This document shows, piece by piece, positions 35,198-49,550 of a stretch of DNA of 64,000 bases (position 1 is its first letter; every line of letters starts with the position of its first letter). This stretch comes from Irpex lacteus (lineage: Eukaryota > Basidiomycota > Agaricomycetes > Polyporales > Irpicaceae). The stretch lies in assembly GCA_001986395.2 (NCBI GenBank), contig MQVO02000004.1, positions 496,001 to 560,000 on the forward strand. Direction: 5' to 3'. The notes under the pieces were generated by a model, which saw nothing but the letters and a program-made list of their open reading frames with translations, searched no databases and was not told the origin of the DNA. A program made the position numbers and the translations under genes.

Positions 35198-35894
35198 CTA
35201 TTGCAATACAATCTTGTCTTTGATCACCCAAGTATCCACAGGACCCTCGCACTCTGCGATCCATATCTCCCCACCTACAAACCCGCTAACCACATCCCCC
35301 TCCTCCTTACATTCACCAGGTGTCTCGGAACAATCCAACCCAACCCGCCCCTCACCCAACTCTACGACCCTCCCCTCCCTCACCAACTCCTCATACACCT
35401 CCCTTCGTTCCTCCTCATCCTCGACATCAATATAAAACAACGACACATGCGAAACGGGCGGGACCGTCTTCCCTCCCAACGCTCTCCTTAAATGCTCTCT
35501 CAGCTCTCCCAACTCCCTCCCCTCTTCTTCACTTCCACCCCCACCTTCACCCTCACCCCCACCCTCTTGACAAACAGTAACATAAACACTCATAAAATAC
35601 CTCTCTCCCACCTTCACCTCTTCAAACGTCACGGGGATAGAGGCTTGGGAAGAGGGTACGGCGGCGCGGAGGGTGGAGAGGGGTGTGCTGGAGGGAACTG
35701 TTGTTAGTGTTATGTGTGGGTGGAAGGGGGCGTAGGAGGAGGGTGATTTGGGTGGGTGTGGGGGTTTGTGGGACATTAGGGTGAGGAGCTTTGAGGATAT
35801 GGAGGGGGGTGGGACGAGCCAGAGTGAGGTACCTGTTTGACGATAAGTAAGTGTAGGAAGTAAGTATTGAGATATCTTGTTGGTACGTACCCAT
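35198..35894 (-). CDS. CPD1: 2',3'-cyclic nucleotide 3'-phosphodiesterase (2H family, Cpd1-like)
   Basis: Two exons, 35891-35894 and 35198-35832, give 212 residues, near yeast Cpd1 (239). The first coding exon carries only ATGG; splicing to GTACC yields MGTSLWLVPPPSISSKLLTLM, which matches the usual start of the family (SLWLVP). The two HxT/S catalytic motifs of the 2H phosphoesterase fold are HITL (about residue 41) and HVSLFY (about residue 131). Known members open ADP-ribose 1'',2''-cyclic phosphate, a by-product of tRNA splicing. An acidic Gly/Glu-rich loop lies between the motifs. Small cytosolic enzyme, apparently intact. Confidence 0.9.
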
Positions 35895-36133
35895 TTTGAC
35901 TGTTTACGCGTTTACGTTTGTACGGGGAGTTGTAAGGTAAGATGAGTAGATCAAGAAAGGCAGACTTAGCACGCAGCGCCTACGATCGATGACTTCATAG
36001 CAAACACAAGATCCCACTTCGAATGCTAATCATGATCGATACATGATCTTCTATACGCCGTTCTATTGATTTACAGGCCTTTACTGCCAATCCTCTAACA
36101 TACAATCAATGTACATATTTACCCTTCTTATGT

Positions 36134-38238
36134 CTATGAAGCCTGCCAGCTATTATGCAACCCTATCGTATCGTCCCCATTCGAATTCATCGGGCCACTA
36201 CCCCCCACTTGCGGCCCATCCATAATCGTCCCCGCATGGTTCGTCTTCCCACTCCCATTAACACCCGCTCCATTGCTCACGATCCCGCCTCCCCCCTTCC
36301 CCTCTAATGCACCCAGCCCACCGGTCCCCACCATCCCCTTGACATTATCCGCCCTCAACTGCTCAATCTTCTCCAGATACGCCTCGTCCACCCCGCCTGT
36401 GACGTACTCGCCGGTGAAGACGGAGGTGTCGAAGGTGGTGATGGACGGGTTGAATTGGCGGACGGAGGCGATGAGGTCGGGGAGGGTTTGGAAGATGACG
36501 AGGTCGGCGCCGATGGCTTGGGCGATGGCTTCTGTTGTGCGGCCGTGGGCGACGAGTTCGGTGCGTGAGGGCATGTCGATGCCGTAGACGTTCGAGTATC
36601 TGGTGTGGCAGAGAGCGTGGATGTTAGTGTGACTGAGAGAGAGAGAGGAAGGGGCGAGGGTGCGTACCTGATGGGAGGTGCGCAGCTGGCGACGATGACT
36701 TTCTTCGCGCCGACGTCTTTGGCCATTTGGATGATCTCCTTGGAAGTCGTACCACGTACAATAGAGTCTGTGAATCCAATCTTAGAGACGCCCTCCTTGA
36801 AATGCAGAGGATATGAGTGCAAACGTACCATCGACGATCAAGACGTTCTTGTTTGCAAACTCCAACGCCATAGCGTTCAGCTTTCGTCGGACGTTCCTTT
36901 TCCTATAAGCACATGAAATGTTAAGTACAATGCATATATGCATCCATTATATAACATGCTTACCTCATTTGTTGGCCGGGCATGATGAACGTCCTTCCCA
37001 CATACCGGTTCTTGATGAACCCCTCACGGTAAGGAAGCTTCAGCTTCTGCGCCAAGTTCAAAGCAGCCACTCTAGACGTGTCAGGCACCTAGGCACACAA
37101 CGCAGGGAAGTTTAATACCACGTCTTCCCTTCTCGAAGCCAAGAATCGACTTACAGGTATGACGACATCAACGGACAAGCCCTTCTCGTCCAACACCCGC
37201 TTGACCTCGTCCGCCAACGCGTCGCCCATCGCCATTCTGCTCCTGTAGACGCTAACGCCGTCGAGGACAGAGTCGGGACGGGCAAAGTAGACGTATTCGA
37301 ACATGTCGGGCGAGAGCTTTGCGTTCACAGCGCATTGTCGGCGGGAGACGCCGTTACGAGTGATAATGACGGCTTCACCAGGCTGGATGTCTTCCCAGCC
37401 GGAGAACCCGCTGGCATCTGCGACGACGCTCTCGCTAGAGAACAAGTAGTCCCGACCTTCACCGCCGGTCGCAGACTTCCTGGAGGCCATGCCCAAGGGT
37501 CGGATACCGTGCGGGTCGCGGAAGGCCATGATGCCGAAGCCGGCGAGCATGGCGGTGACGGCGTAGGCACCCTTGCACTGCTGCATGAGCGAGGTGATGG
37601 CGGTGAAGATGTCCTCCTCGTTGATACGGAATTTGCCTGTTTTCTGGAGGTTGTCGGCGAAGATGTTGAGGAGCAGCTCGGAGTCGGAGGAGGTGTTGAT
37701 GTGGCGGTGGGCGGTGTGGTCCATGAATTGGAGGAGCTCTTCTGTGTTGATTAGGTTGCCGTTCTAGAGAGGTGTGAGTTGGGACATCGATGCACGCGAG
37801 TCCGAAAAACTTACGTGGGCGAACACGATGCCGTAGGGAGAGTTGACGTAGAACGGCTGGGCCTCTGCGTGGTTCGAGCTACCAGCAGTCGGGTAACGCA
37901 CTACATGAACGAGCATATGAGTACGGCACTCATTTGCGAGACAAAACGTTACACGTACCATGACCGATACCCATCCCTCCGATGAGCCTCGATAACGCGT
38001 TCGAGTCAAACACGTCCCGGACCATACCGTTCGCCTTGCACTGGTAGAACCGACCCTTGTGTCCACAGGTGACGATCCCGCAGGCATCCTGGCCTCTGTG
38101 CTGGAGCAGGGAGAGGCCCTCGCAGATCTCGGTGGAGACGTCGACCGACGGATCATGCGAGAGTATACCTAAGATCCCGCACACTGAACAGAGGCATGTT
38201 AGAATTCGGTCGACGACGTGTTAAAGGGGCTGCTCACT
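36134..38238 (-). CDS. ADE4: Amidophosphoribosyltransferase, first step of purine synthesis
   Basis: Eight coding exons (38238, 37959-38183, 37815-37900, 37155-37763, 36964-37088, 36829-36902, 36668-36767, 36134-36599) give 561 residues. It makes 5-phosphoribosylamine from PRPP and glutamine. The protein must begin Met-Cys because the Cys exposed after Met removal is the glutaminase nucleophile; the sequence [12 protein letters not shown] fits. That ATG exists only after splicing: A at 38238 joins TG at 38183-38182 across a 54-nt intron with a CTAAC branch site. Other landmarks are [23 protein letters not shown], the [13 protein letters not shown] block and the PRPP loop [14 protein letters not shown] (about 368-381). 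The last 50 residues are a Gly/Asn-rich tail. Divergent from ATP2. Confidence 0.95.
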
Positions 38239-40909
<2,671 letters not shown>

Positions 40910-40976
40910 ATGTGAGGCTGGTGACGTGCGAGGTTGGTTAGTTTAGGACGATACTTTAGAGGCTCGTTGGACCAGC

Positions 40977-40982
40977 AATAAA
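40977..40982 (+). terminator. AATAAA poly(A) signal of ATP2
   Basis: An exact AATAAA lies 68 nt after the ATP2 stop codon and is followed by a T-rich stretch. Confidence 0.55.
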
Positions 40983-41444
40983 ATCGATGCGTCTTGCTAT
41001 GCATGTTTTTGCTATCTGAATATTAGAACTCTGCTAAATATCTGTGTTGTGTGAGGCGGTTTGTGAACGTTGCGGTAAAGTCGAACCTCTTGTGTGTCGT
41101 ACTCCGGGCCCTTGTAGGAATCTCTGCGGAGGTGATGTGCCTTGTGTGGCCCGAGGCTGTCGAGGTCTTGAAGAAGTCTCGCAGGGAGAGTGGTATCCGG
41201 CATGGCCAAGGCAGTACGTCCACACCAACTTCCATTAACAAATTCCCCCGGGCCTCGTTACTTCAGAGACATCCAAAGTACCTGTGACACACCGCGACAA
41301 CTGACACTTAAGCGCTTCATTCCGTCCAAATAGTTACCTTCGTCCGACCTTCCTCACACGATGGTTTCTTGACGAAAAAATTTATAAGTTCACGCTAGTA
41401 CAGCTAAGATGCTATGGTATGAAGAAAAAAGCAAAAGAATTTAA
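40983..41444. other. Intergenic region between ATP2 and tRNA-Ser
   Basis: About 460 nt without a supported gene. T-rich stretches near 41372-41380 lie downstream of the tRNA on its strand (minus) and could help terminate RNA polymerase III. Confidence 0.4.
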
Positions 41445-41526
41445 CGACACCAGCAGGATTTGAACCTGCGCCCTCAAAGAGGATTTGATTTCTAATCAAA
41501 CGCCGTAACCACTTGGCTATAGTGCC
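41445..41526 (-). tRNA. tRNA-Ser (anticodon AGA)
   Basis: 82 nt fold into a class II tRNA. The acceptor stem pairs GGCACTA with TGGTGTC (two G-T wobbles). The anticodon stem TTTGA/TCAAA closes the loop TTAGAAA, giving anticodon AGA, read as IGA, for UCU, UCC and UCA. A long variable arm (TCCTCTTTGAGGGC) is the serine hallmark, and the T arm reads GCAGG-TTCAAAT-CCTGC. There is no intron. Discriminator base is G, as usual for tRNA-Ser. Confidence 0.95.
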
Positions 41527-41735
41527 TTGTTTGACGTTACCTCATGTAGCATTGTAACCCCAATTACGCTTTTCAAACGCGATATCGTACGCGACGCGAC
41601 TCAAGTCACAATAATGAGCGCGTTGACCCCGACCCCTCTTTATTCACACCCTTCATCCTGTGTACTACTTCATCCATTCTAACACGCTCAATTGTACCAT
41701 ACAGATACCCTAGGCTGTTATAGCAATTATCACCG

Positions 41736-44700
41736 ATGTCCCTCGCGTCCCCGCGACCTGAAACAGCCGGACAGCTGGTGTACTTTCAAGATGGCGAAGC
41801 TGATGAGTCTCCCCTGGACTCGGACACTTCAAAGGATCTTTTGATAGAGGATTCTGATGCTGGAGGGCTCAAAGGGGAGTCTATGTATGTTACTTTGTTC
41901 GAAGGTGCGCTTTATACTATTGTTTCTTTTGTTCGTTTGCTGCTTATTGAAGTTGGTGTGATGTGATGGTGATTGGTAGAGATGGTCAAGGTCGTGCTTG
42001 AGGCGGAGGACTATCTGTTTGATGCGAGCGAGGGGGCTTGTTTTGAGCGGTATAAGAAGCTCTCATGTAAGTAATTTATTCACGATCATGCGAACTAATA
42101 GTAATGATGATGATGTGCATATACTGTAGACCGAGCTCGATATCTGTTCATACGTCTCTGTCTCCGAAAGAACGACAGATGGATCCGCCTGGGGGATCTC
42201 AAATACCAACGCGAACTGGGGGACAATATCCTCGCAGCCATGCACGAACTCTGCAACTCCTCTAACCAACCCCCCGTACCCTCTACCTCTACTCTCTCGG
42301 CCTCTACCAGCACTCAACCTTCGGGCAAAGTGAAGACAGAAGAGAGGGAAGACATCATCGACTTGACTTTAGACGAAGACGAGGAGGAAGAAGACGTGAA
42401 ACCCGACATATCCAAGCTCACCAAGGAAGAAGAAGAAGTAGACCGGCTTCCCCTCGGGACACAGCACGAACCAGACTACAGCGTATTCGCAGACGACGAA
42501 TCTCGCGCTAGCGTACGCGACCTGCTCGAATGTCTGCGAGTAGACGAGCTACGGGAGATAGTCAAAGAGATGAAAGTTCCCAGGACCGAGAACAAGGTGC
42601 ACCTTTCCCCTTATTCTACAAGATATCCCCTACTGACCGACTGTAATGAACAGCGAGACGCCCTCATCAACGCCCTCCTACACATAACCTCCGGCCAAAG
42701 CACCCTCTCCTTCCCCATCGTATCCTCCTCTGTAAACACCAAAGGGACGGAGATAGGGAAGCGCCCGAAGCAGAGGAAATTCGTGCAGGCTTCGTTAACT
42801 GCGTATATGCCGGGTAGGAAGACGCAGACGCAGAAGGATCGGTTGCGTGCTATTGTTACACAGCGAGTCGGTATGTGGTTGTTTTTATTTTTGTGGAGGT
42901 GCTGGTGTTAGTAGGAGGTGAATCACTTGTTGATTGGAGGGGCTGTTTATTGTAGGTGCATGTATCAAGCTCAACCCGGACGTCGTGAGACTCTTCCGTC
43001 GCGTGAACGTCGTATATTTCCGCAGGCAAGTCTACCCCATAATATGTACTTCTCTGCGAAAAAAGCATACTAACCCCCTCTCCCCTTTTTCACGCAATAC
43101 AGTACGATATACACCCCCACCCTCCTAACAAACGCAATCCTCGCCCGCTGCAAAAAACGCACCTTCGAGCCAGTGCCCTACACCCGCTCCACGCGCATTT
43201 GGCCCTCCCGCGAGGCGCTCCTCCAGTACGAAGAGGCGTTGGAGTGGGAGGCCCAGGTTGACGACATTCTGGGCACTTCCCCCTCCTCCTCCTCCAATTC
43301 CAGCTCTTCGCGGTCGCGCTCCGTTACCAGTAGGACGCCTGCGCCGAGGCTGAGGAGTGCAGGGTCGAAGTCGCCTAGTAAACGTGAAGGAGGAGGTGCG
43401 AGTGTGGGTGGGGAGGTAGAGGAGGGAGCGGAGGATACACCGAGGATGAGAGATGCGAGGGAGGTGAAGGCTATTTTTGAGCGTGTGTATCCGCTTTGGA
43501 AGGAGGTTGTTGCTGTTAAGGGGGAAGAAGAGGGGAGAGGGCAGGGGTTGGAGCGGTTTCATCATGGTAAGCAACATTCACCTCTTCCTCCTGCTCTTCC
43601 ACTCACTTTCCCCTTCCCTTCGATATATAGGCCACGTCCTAACCCGCATAATCTGCAAAGGCGCCACAGCCCTCGGCGTCCTGCACGAACACACCCGTGA
43701 ATACTCCCTCCTCGGCGAGCTACTCGCACAGCGACGATGGCGGCGAGGCAGACGGGGCAAGTGGTACGAGCGGCGTGCGTTAATTCTGATGACGCACTGT
43801 GAGAAGGGAGAGGAGAACTGGAGGGAGGCGTGGAGGGTTGTTGTGGGTGCTTTGGAGGATGAGGATACGCATATTGTGTATCGCCCGAAACTGTTGAGAC
43901 GGCTCAAGACGCTGGAGAAGAGACTTGGTGTACCGGAGGAAGAGAGGGTGCAGTGTCTTGGGGGGCTTAATCAGGCTGAGCAGGAAGTTATTAGGGGCGT
44001 GCGTGTGTATCCGGCTGTGGACGCGTCGGGGAGGCTTGGGGTCGCTGAGACCAAGTCTGATTCGAACGATGGAACGTCCTTTGTTATCGATGTCGACTCG
44101 AAAGCGAAGGTGAAGCAGAGCAAGTTGCCGTTTACACAGACTGCGGTAGGCGATGGGATGGATGGGGTGAAGGTGCAGCTCCCGTGGACTGGGAAGTCAG
44201 TGTGGAAGGGACGGGATGGGGAGGAGGTCAATGTGGAGACGTTTGCGCTGCAGCATTATGAGACGTTGGGATACAAAGGGTTCGTACCAAACCATCTTTA
44301 TCCTCACTAAATCTGACTCTAACTCTTATACCTTCGCCTCGTAGATTCCACTCCGAAGGCCGAATAGTCACCATCATCTTCGGTCTTCTCTTCTGGGACA
44401 TCATCTTCGCGCCAATACCCGGAGCCTTCGAGACGGCGTACCAACTCGCGCCGCTCGATATCACGGAAGAGACGTTCTACACCGCCCGACAAGACTTGAT
44501 GCAGGCGAGGCTTGATACGATCCGAGGTGGACGGGCGGCGGAGATTCTTGCTGCGACTTACGATCAGTACAGCGCGGAGAAGAGGGGGTGTGTCGGTGTG
44601 CGGTGGGATTTGTTTGGGAGGGAGGATCTTGTTCAGATTGTTGAGGTGGGTAGCCCAGGAGTATATGCGTTCGATTGAATGATGCTGAGGAACGGTTTTT

Positions 44701-45318
44701 TTCTGTTTAGTGTTTGGACCCGGCGGGGTTGGCTGCGATTTGCCAGACTGTAGCTGAAGACTACGGGAATCGTACGGCTGGCGTACCGGATCTTATTATC
44801 TGGAATAGGGAGACGAAGACGTGTAAGTTTGTGGAGGTTAAAGGGCCTGGTGATAATCTGCAAGAGAACCAGAAGGTAAGACAGACTGTATTCACTACGC
44901 TATCCAACTGTTTTTGATGACACATATTTGGATTTGAAAGGTATGGATCGATGTCCTCCTCCAAGCAGGGATACCAGTCGAAGTATGTCGTGTCGCCGAG
45001 GAAGGCGAAGATGGTTCTCCCAAGAAGGCCAAGTCTAAGTCCAAGTCCAAGGTAAAGAAGGAGAAGAAGGAAGAATCTCAGGCTGAGGTGATGAAGAAAC
45101 GCAAACGTAAGATTGAGGAAGAGGAAGAGAACACACCTGAGTCTGAGGACGAGGTGGACTATTCTCTGTTGGACCCGTCTCAGGATGTGGATGCGGATAT
45201 GTTGCCGCCGTCGATTGTGAAACCTGAGTTTCCTGGGGTTGGGCATATGTCGCAAAAGGTGGAGGTGCTTATCACTACGCCCTCACCGCGCAAGAAACGT
45301 CGGCATAACGCAGACTGA
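41736..45318 (+). CDS. FAN1: FAN1-like DNA repair nuclease (SAP and VRR_NUC domains)
   Basis: Ten exons (41736-41904, 41980-42066, 42130-42596, 42654-42870, 42956-43025, 43103-43566, 43631-44279, 44345-44645, 44711-44875, 44941-45318) give 988 residues. FAN1 cuts 5' flaps and unhooks interstrand crosslinks. Order seen: a conserved N-terminal block (ESMYVTLFEEMVKVVL ... YLFIRLCLRKNDRWIRL), an acidic insert (DLTLDEDEEEEDVKPD), a SAP-like DNA-binding motif (about 212-252, LLECLRVDELREIVKEMKVP), a helical TPR-like region, and the PD-(D/E)XK nuclease with FHSEGR (Glu712), GVPDLIIW (Asp835) and FVEVKGPGD (Glu850, Lys852). No N-terminal UBZ finger is seen, as in other fungi. A long Lys/Glu-rich tail with nuclear-signal-like KKRKRKIEEEE ends the protein. 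Intron 5 must use a GC donor. Confidence 0.93.
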
Positions 45319-45556
45319 ACTCTGACATGCCCGTCCAGGCGACACACTTTGCTAAATCTATCTTATTCCTATTTATCCACCGTCTTGGTTGTTCTCCATA
45401 GTTCGCTGTTCTTGTATATTACTGCTGTACCCCAATTATACTACACGATGAAGCAAATTATACCACACAAATACACATAAAACATGCACACGTAGAGCAA
45501 AGCACAAACAACATCAGAACTCAGAACTCGAATAAACCAAGGTATATACGCATTGT

Positions 45557-48500
45557 CTATGGCGGATCTAACGGGTAATGGTATACTTTTCTGCAGAACT
45601 GCCATGCGAGGCCGAGTCCGCGTGCGACCACCTGCGCCGTGTTACGAGCAGCTTCGGGGATGTCGAAGGAGGATATGTCGAAGCGGATGGGGAAGGGGAA
45701 GGTCATGTCTGTGATGGGTGATAGGGCGGAGTCCTCGGGAGGGTAGGTTGTTGGGGTGGGTTTTAGGACTGTTGGTGTGACAGTCGTTAGAGTTGTGGAG
45801 GTAGATGAGCGTGCAGCCGTTCTGGAGTCTAGGATTGTGGTTTCGTCGGAGGATGAGGTAGAAGTAGGAATGCTAGCCGCCTCCTGTGAAACGACATCGG
45901 GAGTAGGGAGCGGCTGATCCAACGTGACCGTAGATACAGTAAACACTGTCGACACGGCATAGATCGTCGTAGTGGCGGTCACCGTGACAGTCTCAACCAC
46001 GTCGACACCAGCTAGTACTTCTGACTGTTCGAGTGCCCGAGCTTCCAGTGATTGCTGGGCCTTTGCCAGTTCAGCCACCAGCACACCATTAGCTCTCGCC
46101 AACCTCACAGCCATAGCTGTCGCCATAGTGCAAACGATCACCGCCAGAACACAGGAAGTGTACAGCCAGCCAGAGCCAGATGGTTGGTCGCTCCCGCTGA
46201 GTGTGATTGAAAGACGAGGGTAGAAGTACTCTTCGAGGGAGTATTGGGTGAGTGTGCGGCCCTTTGAGGAGGTTTGTTGGTGTGTGAAGTTGTGCTGTAT
46301 GGAGGCGATCTCGAACTCTGCAAAAATTAAATCAATTGAGGGATTTAGCGAGCGGGACGGAGATGTGATAGTGACAAACCTGATTGAGTTTCTATAGATA
46401 CCTCCATGACACCAACAGGAAGAGAAAAAGTGGGCAACAACACATTCAGCGAGACACCACCTTTCCGCTTCCTCTTCTTGCCCGTCTTCGAGCTCTCCTG
46501 ATCGGCCTTGACAAGATAGACAACTTCCATGCTCCCTCCACCGCTCTCTCCAACATGAACTCTGACCCAAGTCATCCACTCCTTCGTACTCGTCTCGTCA
46601 AACGTCAAACCGAGAGCCGGCAGCTTGCCCTCCGGTTTGACGATTGTGCTCGTCTCGAACCTGACTGGCACCCCTTCGTAACTCGCACTGGCAACTTGCA
46701 CTTGCGGAGGCAACCCATCGCTCTTGGCAGACCCATTCGCTTTAGGCTGTTTTCCCGATTTACCATCGCCAGCTTGCAATTCCGGAGCTTGTGCAAGCCC
46801 GAACTCCACCCAGTCCGAGTCAGCATCAGAGGGCGCAGGTAGAGCCACGCGAACAGCGTACTCCGTGGGTACAGTCAACCCTTGCGGTATGAGCGGAGTG
46901 ATCTTTGCGTTGACACGAGGAATCATCAGAGGTCCGTCTCGTTTCGGCCTCGGTGTGCCCATGAAGAACGTCCGCAGCGAAGCCGACGAAGACTGTCGTT
47001 GCAGCGCCGAGCTGGGTGTCCTCGGACGACTGGGGGTACGTCGTACGCTATCAACCGACTGGTCTCTGCGCGAGCGGTAGCTCCAATTCGACGGCTCGGA
47101 CAGCGAACGCACAGAGAGCCGTGCACCATCTGCACCGCACTTCGTTTGCCCACCAGGTTGCAAGACCGTCTTGCGAGACTGGGGATCAGACAGCTTTCCA
47201 GTAGAGTTAAAAATATCCAACGCCGAGTCGTCCATCTCATTTCGCACGACAGTCATGATGCTCTCCTTCTCTGCTGACAGAACGCGGAATTGGGGAAGCG
47301 GGAGCGGTTCGGTGGAAGAGTTGTCTGATGACGTTCGGGAGGCGAAAGGGTTGCTGGGCGGGATTACTAGGATGGTGCCGGAGACTGTGAAGGTGAAGAG
47401 TCCCTTTTGGGGCGGGACGAGCTCGTTCATGTTTAGGTGGATGGATATGGGCACTTTGGGAGGTCGGGTGATTTCGACAGGCTCGACGTCTGCATCAGTG
47501 AGGGGACCAACCGAGGATGCCCTGCTCCTGCGTCCTTGCGGGCTGGTAGATACGGTGGGAAGGGACGCAATGGATGATAGGGGAGTGTTGGAGGGAGAAC
47601 CGTCGAATGAAGAATCGTCCATCATGCTTTGGGAGGGTAAAGGTGCGCGCAACAACGAGAGCGACGAAGTCTGCGCAAACGACCTATTATGCCCATTCGT
47701 CTTCGGTGCGTCCTCCAGATGCCCATTCCCCTGCGGTGTATCCGTGGATATTTCACCAGACGCAGAATTACGTGGAGGAGGTCCAACTGCGAATCCCGTA
47801 AAGCCTGCACCACCCGTGACAGCCCACTTCTGATCCTCCCCAGGCACCCACAAAACCTCGCTTTCCCCTGCGTCCAGGCTAATGTCCATTCCCAGCATCG
47901 TAGCAACTCCAGGGAACCAAACTCCTCTGCACGTAGCTGTATATTCCACCTTCATCACGACACCCTCTGGGTTCTCCGCGTCCTCTTCGTCTTCTAGGTC
48001 TCTCCCTTTTTCCGCTCTGTCCAATACAACACAGGACATGTCTCCCCTCACTTCTCTTATGCCTACTCGCCGCCGTCCATCACTTGTCTCTGGGACGTCG
48101 CTTGACTTCAAAGGTGCAGCCCATCGAACTCGCATACGGTCTGTGCTAGGGAAAGACCCCTGTATACCGTACCCGTCTGCGAACCCAGTAGTTGAGTCGT
48201 CACTGGTGTCTTCGTCCGCAAAGTTCTGGTACGAATGCGAACGCCCTAGTCGCTTTGAGGCGCTTCGGGTGACATGCGGGTCGGATGTTAGGTCCCAGGA
48301 GGTTGCTTCGCCTTCGGCTGAGGATACGGATGCCATTGACGCAGACACGCTTGGAGCGTTGGGAGGGAAGATTCTCAGCCGTATGTGGTTGGAGAGACAT
48401 CTCGGCACGGGGATGGACAGCTGTGTTCATAAGGATGAGGACTCCACGTTTCATTCGTAGCGAACACATACATACCAAATACGGGGAGGAAGGTGGTCTT

Positions 48501-49219
48501 GTCAAGAACGGTGCCCACATGTCAATGGCAGCTACAAAGTGTAACTCCGGAGAAGTCGCCCTTCGACCTATACTACCTGAAACCGCAGTTCTCGAGGGAA
48601 ACTCTTTCGGTAGAACATAGGAGACGTGGTATCCGCTAACGAGTATATGGCCAGTATATCTGTCTTCGAGAGGGGCTGCGGTTGAAGACGAGGAGGATGC
48701 AGATGAGCCAAATAGAGACATATATGACTCTCTTAGGCGTGCTGGCAGGTTCAAAGCTCGTCCTGCTTTGCGAAGGAGAGGGTTTGTGGTTGAGGAGAAG
48801 TTGTAGGGGGCTGAGTTGCTGTCTAGGGGGTGTACTTGGGAGTCGAGGATTTTCAGGTTCTCCTCTGGCACAACGCGTCAGTGTCGACTATGTTGTACGT
48901 ATTATAATGAGACGTACCTTTGAAAAGCGGTATGGTGCTCCCCGGAACCACGCTATTCAGTGGTAGAGCAATCTAAATCCAAGGTCGCGTTGTAAACCTT
49001 CACACATTGTCCGTCGCATACATGGAGATTACTCACTCTTAGATACATTCTAAGCGACGCCCCATCACCTTTACCATCTGAGCCCCTTTCCGCCTTTCCT
49101 TCAATTGCCAGCTTCTTGACAACATTCGGTAGCTGTTGTTGGTTGTATGTAGTCGCGCCCGAGGTAGACGTGGATCGCGTCGGACTGGCTGTCCTAGAGT
49201 ACCGCGTCGACGCCGGCAT
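45557..49219 (-). CDS. Large single-pass membrane protein of unknown function
   Basis: Five exons (49037-49219, 48918-48972, 48476-48864, 46380-48420, 45557-46317) give 1142 residues. I do not recognise the family. Residues 1-45 are Ser/Thr-rich. Beta-rich segments follow (GHILVSGYHVSYVLPKEFP; PYLLSIPVPRCLSNHIRLRIFP; VEYTATCRGVWFPGVATML), recalling arrestin or Ig-like folds without a diagnostic motif. Long Ser/Pro-rich linkers separate them. A further strand-rich domain (APELQ... VRFETSTIVK) precedes a single hydrophobic helix at about 940-962 (GWLYTSCVLAVIVCTMATAM). After it come a short coiled coil (AELAKAQQSLEARALEQSEVL), a Thr/Val-rich stretch and a Pro-rich segment. It lies convergent to FAN1 and divergent from CDC10. 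Function unknown. Confidence 0.8.
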
Positions 49220-49550
49220 CGCTATTCAAGTCTTGTAGGCACCTGTGCACGTTCTGCGCGCGTCGTCTTGGTGGTTGTGGTAGAGAAACCCTTGCTAGCC
49301 AATGTTGGACGGACTTGTGCGTAGAGTTGAGAGGAAATCGAATTGGGCATGTTGAGAACAGATCGAGACTAGTCTCAAAAGGAAAGGCTTTCGGAGTCTG
49401 AAATATTTGTTACCACCGTAAGTAAGCCTTGGTAACAACCGTAAACAAGCGCGTCTGACCTGGACTCTCACCAGCCAACTGCTTTTTCGGACCAGCTGCT
49501 CGTCGCTCCCTCCTCTCTCTCATTTGCCCTCGTTCAGAGACAGTCTTGAC

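Noticed and set aside
47171..47833. Plus-strand open frame of 220 codons inside the large membrane-protein gene
   Set aside because: It lies fully opposite exon 4, which is open for 680 codons with coherent splicing at both ends; the shadow frame has no domain.
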